DNA of 64,000 nucleotides from Actinomycetes bacterium (GTDB lineage: Bacteria > Actinomycetota > Actinomycetes > Nanopelagicales > Nanopelagicaceae), in the NCBI GenBank assembly GCA_947383695.1, contig OX376642.1, forward strand, positions 744,001 through 808,000, read 5' to 3'. The stretch's first letter is position 1. The number at the start of each line of letters is the position of its first letter. The notes below the pieces were generated by a model, which searched no databases, had not been told where the DNA came from, and saw only the letters and a list, made by a program, of their open reading frames with translations. Made by a program: the position numbers and the translations under genes. Below, piece after piece: positions 58,184-64,000 of this stretch.

Positions 58184-59422
58184 ATGAAATACCTTATGAA
58201 GAGATACAGAGAGCTGCTCGCCTTTCCCCAAGTCATTCGCCTGGGATTGAGCGCATTTCCGGCTCGCTTGGCGTATTCGATGATTGGCCTTGGCATTTTT
58301 TTCAAGGCTGAGCAGGAAACAGGCTCCATTGCGATCGCAGGTTTTGCAATTGGTTTGAACTCACTTGCTGGTTCTTTGACCGCTGGAATTCGTGGCTCTG
58401 TCATGGATCGTTTTGGTCAGAAGTGGCCGATTCGCATCTTGGTGCCAATGTATGCGGGGCTAATTTTTTTGCTCAACACCATGGAAACACGTCAATCTAT
58501 TTTGATTACCGCATTTGTTCTGGGAATCACCGCTCCCCCCATTAACTTGTCGGTTCGTCCTTTATGGAAGGACATTGTTCCGGATTCATATCTGCGAACT
58601 GCTTACGCCTTTGACTCTTCAATGATGAGTACTACTTCTGTGATCGGGCCAGTAGTTATAACCGCGCTCATGCTTTCATCGCGTCCAGGATTTGGTTTAG
58701 CAACAATTGCAACCTTGATGTTAATCGGTGGCATCGCGCTGTCCTTAACTCCTGCTTCGCGCGATTGGATTCCGGAGAAGAAACAAAAGGGTCAGCAACG
58801 ATTGTGGCGAGATCGTGCAATTCAACTTCTGATGTTTGAGGGCTGCTTTATTGGTTTTGGCTGGGGTGTCTTTGATGTAGCAGTCCCCGCATTTGCTACA
58901 CAAGAAGGTGTGCAGCATCGTGTTGCTTGGATCTTTGCCGCTTTTGGCGCCGCCACAGTTATTGGTGGCTTGCTTGGTGGCTTAGTCTCAAAGAAGTTAG
59001 CGCCTTTGTCAGCGCTGCGTCGGGCATACCTGTTGTGGCTCATCGCTTGCGTGCCAGTTGCATTTACATATCCCGATTGGAGCATGGCGTTAATCGGTGC
59101 ATGCATCGGTTTCTTAGGTGGCGCAGTTCAGGTCTTTTACTTTGAAGTTCTCGAAGCTGTTCGACCTAAGGGTTCACAAACCGCATCTCTTGGTTGGATC
59201 TGGAGCGTTGAAGGTTCCTTCATGGCTCTCGGTGCCGCAGTTGGTGGCGTAGTTTCTGAAAGCTTCTCCCCACGTATCGGTCTTGCGATGCTACCCATTA
59301 TGATCTTTATTGGATTAATCATCTTGTCGATTGGACGTGCACGTTTAAGTGCGGCTAATGATGTGCCAACAGAGGAAGAAGATCTTCAGGCGATGAAGGA
59401 TATTTCTAACGAATCAAAGTAA
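58184..59422 (+). CDS. MFS transporter
   Basis: This is a 12-TM major facilitator protein of about 412 aa. Hydrophobic helices are regularly spaced, with the loop motif SVMDRFGQKWPIR between TM2 and TM3 (motif A type, DRFG). The mid-protein loop (RDWIPEKKQKGQQRLWRDRA) separates two six-helix halves. The tail is acidic and cytoplasmic. The start is uncertain: ATG at 58184, ATG at 58196 or TTG at 58166. The substrate is unknown. It diverges from rpsA across about 116 bp and abuts polA end to end. Confidence 0.85.
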   Translation: MKYLMKRYRELLAFPQVIRLGLSAFPARLAYSMIGLGIFFKAEQETGSIAIAGFAIGLNSLAGSLTAGIRGSVMDRFGQKWPIRILVPMYAGLIFLLNTMETRQSILITAFVLGITAPPINLSVRPLWKDIVPDSYLRTAYAFDSSMMSTTSVIGPVVITALMLSSRPGFGLATIATLMLIGGIALSLTPASRDWIPEKKQKGQQRLWRDRAIQLLMFEGCFIGFGWGVFDVAVPAFATQEGVQHRVAWIFAAFGAATVIGGLLGGLVSKKLAPLSALRRAYLLWLIACVPVAFTYPDWSMALIGACIGFLGGAVQVFYFEVLEAVRPKGSQTASLGWIWSVEGSFMALGAAVGGVVSESFSPRIGLAMLPIMIFIGLIILSIGRARLSAANDVPTEEEDLQAMKDISNESK

Positions 59423-62008
59423 TTAATGCGCCGCTTCATGCCAGGTAAGCCCAAGGCCAGCATTAACATCTAGCGGTGCCTTTAATGGATATGCAGAACC
59501 CATTTCGCGACGAACAAGCTCGCTAATTTTCTCCTCTTCGCCCTTAACAACTTCAAGAATTAACTCATCGTGAATCTGCAGAAGTAAGCGAGATTTCAAC
59601 CTTTCCTTTTCAATTCCGCTTTGAACATTGAGCATCGCAACTTTGATGATATCTGCGGCAGATCCCTGAATCGGAGCGTTCAGAGCCATGCGCTCTGCGA
59701 CCTCTCGACGTTGACGATTGTCATGCATTAAATCTGGCAGGTAGCGCCTGCGGCCCATAATTGTTTCGGTGTAACCCACTTTGCGTGCATCCTCAACAAC
59801 AGTTTTTAAATAGTCGCGAATTCCGCCAAAGCGTTCAAAGTAGGTATCCATCAACTGTTGCGCCGCAGGTGGTGAAATATCTAATTGCGCCGCTAATCCA
59901 TAGGAAGACAAGCCGTAGGCAAGACCATATGACATCGCCTTCATTTGGCGACGCATCTCGGGGTCAACCTCAGATGGTTTAACTCCAAACACTAAACCAG
60001 CAACGGTTGCATGTAGATCCTCACCCGATGCAAAGGCTTCTAATAACTTCTCATCATGTGACAAGTGAGCCATGATGCGCATTTCGATTTGGCTGTAATC
60101 GGCGGTAAGTAAAGCCACATAACCTTTTCCCACGGTAAAGCAGTTGCGAATCTTTCGACCCTCTTCGGTGCGTACTGGAATATTTTGCAGATTAGGACCA
60201 GTGGATGAAAGGCGACCCGTTGCAGCAACTGTTTGCTGGAAATGGGTATGAATGCGACCATCCTTAGCGATTTCTGCAATCAACCCTTCAACAGTTGTAC
60301 CTAACTTTTTAGTTTCACGAATTCGAAGTAAGGAGGTAAGTACCGGGTGCCCACTCTTTTGATGCAACCAGTCCAGACTTTCAGCATCTGTTGTGTACCC
60401 GGTTTTAATCTTCTTTGTCTTAGGAAGCTTGAGCTCATCAAAGAGAACTACCTGCAACTGCTTTGGTGAAGCTACATTAAATTCATGCCCAACAGCATCA
60501 TGGGCAGCCTTTGTTTCTCGTGTCACTTCACCCTCAAAAAATGCAGCTAAATTTTCAAGCTCCTTTTTGTTGACCGCGATACCGATGGACTCCATGCGAG
60601 CAAGCAGAGCGGCCACTGGTAGCTCCATCGTTGTAAATAACTCCCACAGATTTCGCTCTTTTAACTCGCTAGTTAATGGTTGTTTCAGACCCAACATTGC
60701 TCGCGCCGATGAGAGCAGCTCCTGCTCTGGTGAGCTGTGATTAATTGCTGAACCATCTCCCCAGCGCTCCTGAATATCTTTGAGCTCTTGTGTGCGAACT
60801 CCGGGATTAACCAAGTAAGCAGCAAGTGAGGTATCAAAGGTGATTCCAGTTAATCCATTGATTCGTGCAAGGGTTTTGCCATCATGGGCGATCTTTGGCA
60901 CCGCCGCATTTGTTGCCCAATCCCCCATGTGTGCAGAGTGAACAAGAAATACATCCTCGGTGGTTAATGCAATCGCGTAGCGATGAAGTTTTTCATCAAC
61001 TAATTGATACGCGATTGCGATATCACCTGAATGCTTTTCAATCTTTGCTGAGGCTTCTTCAGGCGTTAGAACCCCTTCAGCAATTTCAGTTGCAAATAGT
61101 TCGAGCGCTGGCTCAGAGCTCTTCGACGATGATTTGAGCAGAATTGGTTTCATGCGATCTTTAAGGGTTTTGAACTCTAATTTTTCAAAGAGCGGATTGG
61201 TGTTGCTTTCATCAACACCGCTCCAGGCAAGAGCATTGATACTGAGTTCAAGAGGAACATTGGCAACTAACTGAGTCAGTTCGCGGTTTCGAATCACATC
61301 ATTAATTGAATCTCTTAATGATTGACCGACCTTTCCACCCAGCTTGTCGATGTTTGCGATTAACTCATGGAGGGATCCATACTCAACAACCCATTTAGCC
61401 GCAGTCTTTTCTCCAACACCAGGAACAGATGGCAGGTTGTCGCTGGGATCTCCACGTAACGCTGCAAAATCTGGATACTGCTCAGGAGACATTCCATACT
61501 TTTCCTGAACCGCAGCTGGAGTCATTCGTGCAAGATCGCTAACACCACGCTTTGGATACAGCACCGTTGTCTTGTCATTAACTAACTGGAATGAATCACG
61601 ATCGCCGGTACAGATAAGAACCTCTGCGCCTTCTCGCTCTGCCTGCTTTGCGATCGTTGCAATGATGTCATCAGCCTCAAACCCCTCAACCTCAAAGGTT
61701 GAGATTCCAAATGCAGTAACTAACTCATGTAAGTAAGACATTTGAGAGCGAAACTCATCGGGGGTTTTTGCGCGATTAGCTTTGTACTCGGGGAAGATCT
61801 CAGATCTAAAGGTCTTTCGTGAAACATCAAATGCAACAGCAACGTGGGTTGGTTTTTCACTGCTGAGCAAGGACAACAACATGGTCGCAAAGCCATAAAT
61901 TGCGTTGGTGTGTTGGCCCTGTGCGGTTGTGAAGTTGTCGGCGGGTAGCGCGAAAAAGGCTCGATACGCCATTGAGTGCCCATCGATAAGTAATAGGCGT
62001 TTGGTCAT
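59423..62008 (-). CDS. polA: DNA polymerase I
   Basis: Pol I removes primers and fills gaps. The 861-aa protein has an N-terminal 5' nuclease (LLLIDGHSMAYRAFFALP, LICTGDRDSFQLV) and a C-terminal polymerase with motif A DYSQIEMRIMAHLS, the O-helix RRQMKAMSYGLAYGL and motif C LQIHDELILEV. The middle 3'-5' exonuclease region lacks the DxE motif, so proofreading is probably lost, as in other actinobacteria. The O-helix has Tyr where E. coli has Phe762. TACGAT lies 6 nt before the ATG. Confidence 0.97.
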   Translation of the reverse strand: MTKRLLLIDGHSMAYRAFFALPADNFTTAQGQHTNAIYGFATMLLSLLSSEKPTHVAVAFDVSRKTFRSEIFPEYKANRAKTPDEFRSQMSYLHELVTAFGISTFEVEGFEADDIIATIAKQAEREGAEVLICTGDRDSFQLVNDKTTVLYPKRGVSDLARMTPAAVQEKYGMSPEQYPDFAALRGDPSDNLPSVPGVGEKTAAKWVVEYGSLHELIANIDKLGGKVGQSLRDSINDVIRNRELTQLVANVPLELSINALAWSGVDESNTNPLFEKLEFKTLKDRMKPILLKSSSKSSEPALELFATEIAEGVLTPEEASAKIEKHSGDIAIAYQLVDEKLHRYAIALTTEDVFLVHSAHMGDWATNAAVPKIAHDGKTLARINGLTGITFDTSLAAYLVNPGVRTQELKDIQERWGDGSAINHSSPEQELLSSARAMLGLKQPLTSELKERNLWELFTTMELPVAALLARMESIGIAVNKKELENLAAFFEGEVTRETKAAHDAVGHEFNVASPKQLQVVLFDELKLPKTKKIKTGYTTDAESLDWLHQKSGHPVLTSLLRIRETKKLGTTVEGLIAEIAKDGRIHTHFQQTVAATGRLSSTGPNLQNIPVRTEEGRKIRNCFTVGKGYVALLTADYSQIEMRIMAHLSHDEKLLEAFASGEDLHATVAGLVFGVKPSEVDPEMRRQMKAMSYGLAYGLSSYGLAAQLDISPPAAQQLMDTYFERFGGIRDYLKTVVEDARKVGYTETIMGRRRYLPDLMHDNRQRREVAERMALNAPIQGSAADIIKVAMLNVQSGIEKERLKSRLLLQIHDELILEVVKGEEEKISELVRREMGSAYPLKAPLDVNAGLGLTWHEAAH

Positions 62009-62042
62009 GGATGCATCGTAGAGTGCCAGTTAGACTCTACGC
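62009..62042. promoter_or_regulatory. Symmetric divergent promoter of polA and thioesterase
   Basis: The 34-bp gap holds an inverted repeat CGTAGAGT-N9-ACTCTACG (62017-62024 and 62034-62041). TACGAT for polA (62020-62015, minus) and TAGACT for the thioesterase (62031-62036, plus) each end exactly 6 nt before their ATG. Both genes thus look leaderless and their polymerase footprints overlap. Confidence 0.6.
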
Positions 62043-62456
62043 ATGACTGAACCGGATTATCTCTCAATTATTAAAGAGCGTGGAAGCGGAGCCCTCGATA
62101 AGAAGATGGGTATCCAAATCACAGAGGCTTCACTGACAAGACTTGTTGGAACGATGCCGGTAGAGGGAAACACTCAACCGATGGGAATCCTTCATGGCGG
62201 AGCTAATGTTGTTTTAGCTGAAAGCCTTGGCTCTATTGGAACACAGCTTAACGCCGGTGCAGATCGAAAGATTGTTGGAATTGATATCAATGCAACTCAC
62301 CACAAGGCAACTGCAACGGGTGTCGTAACGGGTGTTGCTACCGCGGTTTCAATCGGAAAGACTTTGTGTTGCTGGGATATTGTCATTACAAATGAAAACG
62401 GACAGCGCACCTGCACTGCCCGTATCACCTGCATGATTCTAAATCCTAGAAATTAG
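62043..62456 (+). CDS. Hotdog-fold acyl-CoA thioesterase (PaaI family)
   Basis: The 137-aa protein has the PaaI-type hotdog signature MGILHGGANVVLAESLGS, with the His-Gly-Gly substrate region and a following Glu as likely catalytic residue, and VGIDINATHHKATATG. Relatives hydrolyse phenylacetyl-type CoA esters or 1,4-dihydroxy-2-naphthoyl-CoA in menaquinone synthesis. The substrate cannot be decided here. Its end overlaps livF on the other strand by 4 bp. Confidence 0.9.
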   Translation: MTEPDYLSIIKERGSGALDKKMGIQITEASLTRLVGTMPVEGNTQPMGILHGGANVVLAESLGSIGTQLNAGADRKIVGIDINATHHKATATGVVTGVATAVSIGKTLCCWDIVITNENGQRTCTARITCMILNPRN

Positions 62457-63172
62457 TGAGCACCTGTTCCCAGGTATGCCGCACGAACAGCTGGATCATT
62501 AAGAAGATCTGAAGCCTTAGCTTCCTTTACAACATTTCCAACCTCAAGAACATAGGCACGGTGTGCGCGCTGTAGCGCTTGCTGTGCATTTTGCTCAACG
62601 AGAAGAATTGTTACACCGGTCTTGTTGATCTCGGTGATGATGTTAAAGATATTTTGGATCATCAAAGGTGCAAGACCCATTGAAGGCTCATCAAGAAGCA
62701 AAACCTTAGGACGTGACATCAATGCACGGCCGATCGCAAGCATCTGCTGCTCTCCACCTGACAAAGTTCCGCCCGCCTGAAATGCGCGCTCCTTGAGACG
62801 AGGAAATAGGTGATACACCTTCTCTAGATCCTCAGCCATCTCCTTCTTGCGATCTTTACGGTTGTACTTACCCATTTCCAGGTTTTCCAAAACCGTCATA
62901 CCAACAAAGATTCCGCGACCTTCAGGTGCCTGTGACAAACCAAGATCTGCGCGCTTGAAAGCTGGCATCTTGGAGATATCTTCACCATTGAAAAGAATCT
63001 GACCGCTAGTTACTGGACGAAGACCAGAGATAGTTTTGAGCATCGTTGTCTTACCAGCACCATTTGCGCCAATAAGTGTGACGATCTCACCCTCATTAAC
63101 AACAATGGAGACACCCTTAATCGCTTCGATCTTGCCGTAGTGGACGTGTAAGTCCTTAATTTCAAGACGCAT
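62453..63172 (-). CDS. livF: Branched-chain amino acid ABC transporter ATPase LivF
   Basis: LivF is one of two ATPases of the high-affinity leucine/isoleucine/valine importer. The 239-aa protein has Walker A GANGAGKTT, signature LSGGEQQMLAIGRALM, Walker B VLLLDEPSMGLAPLMI and the LivF-type AYVLEVGNVV. It overlaps livG by 11 nt. Uptake of branched-chain amino acids fits a small-genome heterotroph; related permeases also carry other amides. Confidence 0.95.
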   Translation of the reverse strand: MRLEIKDLHVHYGKIEAIKGVSIVVNEGEIVTLIGANGAGKTTMLKTISGLRPVTSGQILFNGEDISKMPAFKRADLGLSQAPEGRGIFVGMTVLENLEMGKYNRKDRKKEMAEDLEKVYHLFPRLKERAFQAGGTLSGGEQQMLAIGRALMSRPKVLLLDEPSMGLAPLMIQNIFNIITEINKTGVTILLVEQNAQQALQRAHRAYVLEVGNVVKEAKASDLLNDPAVRAAYLGTGAH

Positions 63173-63938
63173 CTGCAGGAGCTCCTAAATACGCTTCGAT
63201 AACGCGTGGATCATTTTGAACTTCAGTAGTCGAACCATCTGCAATCTTGGTACCGAAATCTAGAACCGCTACGCGATCAGAGACTCCCATGATCAATGAC
63301 ATATCGTGTTCAATGAGTAGAACTGTGTAACCCGCATCGCGAATCTTTTTGATTGTTTCTGCCAACGCAACCTTTTCAGCAGGGTTAAAACCTGCAGCTG
63401 GCTCATCAAGTAGTAACAACTTTGGATTGGTAGCAAGTGCGCGAGCAATCTCGAGGCGACGTTGATCTCCATAAGGAAGGTTCTTGCCCAGCTGACCTGC
63501 GCGTTTTTTAATGCCCATGAAATCTAATAGCTCAAGAGCGCGTTCAAGGTTCGCCTTTTCTTCACGGCGTGAACGAGGGGTTCCAAAAATCGATCCAACT
63601 ACACCTGTCTTTGAGTGAACATCGGCACCTGTTACAACATTTTCAAGGGCTGATGACTCACCGAAAAGGCGAATATTCTGGAAAGTACGGGCGATACCTA
63701 ACTTTGTAATCTTGAAACGCTTTTTTCCAACGATTGACTCACCCTGGAATACAACATCGCCAGAAGTTGGCTTGTACACACCTGTGATCACATTGAAAAC
63801 AGTTGTCTTACCGGCACCATTAGGTCCGATGAGAGCAAGAATTTCGCCCTTCTTGACGACAAGGTTGACTTCATTGAGCGCAGTGACGCCACCAAACTTC
63901 ATGGTGATGTTCTTTAGCTCTAGAACATTTTCGCTCAT
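63162..63938 (-). CDS. livG: Branched-chain amino acid ABC transporter ATPase LivG
   Basis: This is the second ATPase of the Liv importer. The 258-aa protein has Walker A GPNGAGKTT, GIARTFQNIRLFGESSALEN (typical of LivG), the signature LPYGDQRRLEIARALA and Walker B LLLLDEPAAGFNPAEK. Its ATG overlaps the livM stop by 1 nt, and it overlaps livF. Confidence 0.96.
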   Translation of the reverse strand: MSENVLELKNITMKFGGVTALNEVNLVVKKGEILALIGPNGAGKTTVFNVITGVYKPTSGDVVFQGESIVGKKRFKITKLGIARTFQNIRLFGESSALENVVTGADVHSKTGVVGSIFGTPRSRREEKANLERALELLDFMGIKKRAGQLGKNLPYGDQRRLEIARALATNPKLLLLDEPAAGFNPAEKVALAETIKKIRDAGYTVLLIEHDMSLIMGVSDRVAVLDFGTKIADGSTTEVQNDPRVIEAYLGAPADAS

Positions 63939-64000
63939 TATTTGATCTCCCCTTCGCCTGATTCTTCAACTGTGTGCCAGTCTGGGTCAAAGTGCTCACG
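63938..64000 (-). CDS. livM: Branched-chain amino acid permease LivM, C-terminal end only
   Basis: Only the last 20 residues or so are in the window (ending GEGEIK, then TAA at 63940-63938). They are polar and acidic, as expected for a cytoplasmic tail. The call as LivM rests on its position directly before livG and livF with a 1-nt overlap, not on domain sequence. Confidence 0.6.
   Translation of the reverse strand, partial: REHFDPDWHTVEESGEGEIK

Overview
The window looks like a stretch of chromosome from a small, streamlined, moderate-GC actinobacterium. RbpA, WhiA, an InhA-type FabI beside FabG, a DUF3099 protein, a SufR-led suf operon, CtaA beside tkt-tal and the actinobacterial extra helix in the 23S rRNA all mark the phylum. 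The base composition (upper 40s percent GC by eye), the very short intergenic gaps and a branched-chain amino acid ABC transporter fit the freshwater acI lineage (Ca. Planktophila / Nanopelagicales). That lineage call is inference. I see no mobile element, phage gene, CRISPR array or tRNA gene.

Layout. 1-5604 (minus): pyrG (cut by the window edge), recN, nadK, tlyA, two small proteins and an SSB-like OB-fold protein. 5689-6546: a TPR protein. 6613-12248: one rRNA operon (16S-23S-5S on the minus strand) with a strong terminator, processing stems, a long leader and a consensus-like promoter. 12341-19611: a tightly overlapping arginine operon argC-J-B-D-R-H ending in tyrS, with a double ArgR box in front of argC. 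19659-25106: infC-rpmI-rplT-RNA methyltransferase-pheS-pheT. 25319-26794: fabG-fabI. 26867-27847 (plus): DUF3099 and SURF1 genes. 27827-35953 (minus): an ABC exporter and the suf operon sufR-B-D-Rieske-C-S-U-T. 36035-41573 (plus): ctaA, tkt, tal, pgi. 41577-45233 (minus): rbpA and gap-pgk-tpiA-secG. 45366-56604 (minus): coaE, uvrB-uvrA-uvrC, a phosphotransferase-fold kinase, rapZ-yvcK-whiA. 56715-58067: rpsA. 58184-59422 (plus): an MFS permease. 59423-62008 (minus): polA. 62043-62456 (plus): a hotdog thioesterase. 62453-64000 (minus): livF, livG and the end of livM.

Functionally this is core housekeeping: translation (rRNA, IF3, L20, L35, S1, TyrRS, PheRS), arginine synthesis, fatty-acid elongation, Fe-S assembly, central carbon metabolism, nucleotide excision repair and replication. 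I found no wholly new system. The points most worth a second look are regulatory. Several genes have a TANNNT box exactly 6 nt (or 7 nt) before their ATG, suggesting leaderless mRNAs. infC appears to start at a GUC codon behind an ideal Shine-Dalgarno. polA and a thioesterase share a 34-bp symmetric divergent promoter. Clear palindromic operators lie in front of argC and sufR. An unexpected kinase gene sits between uvrC and rapZ.
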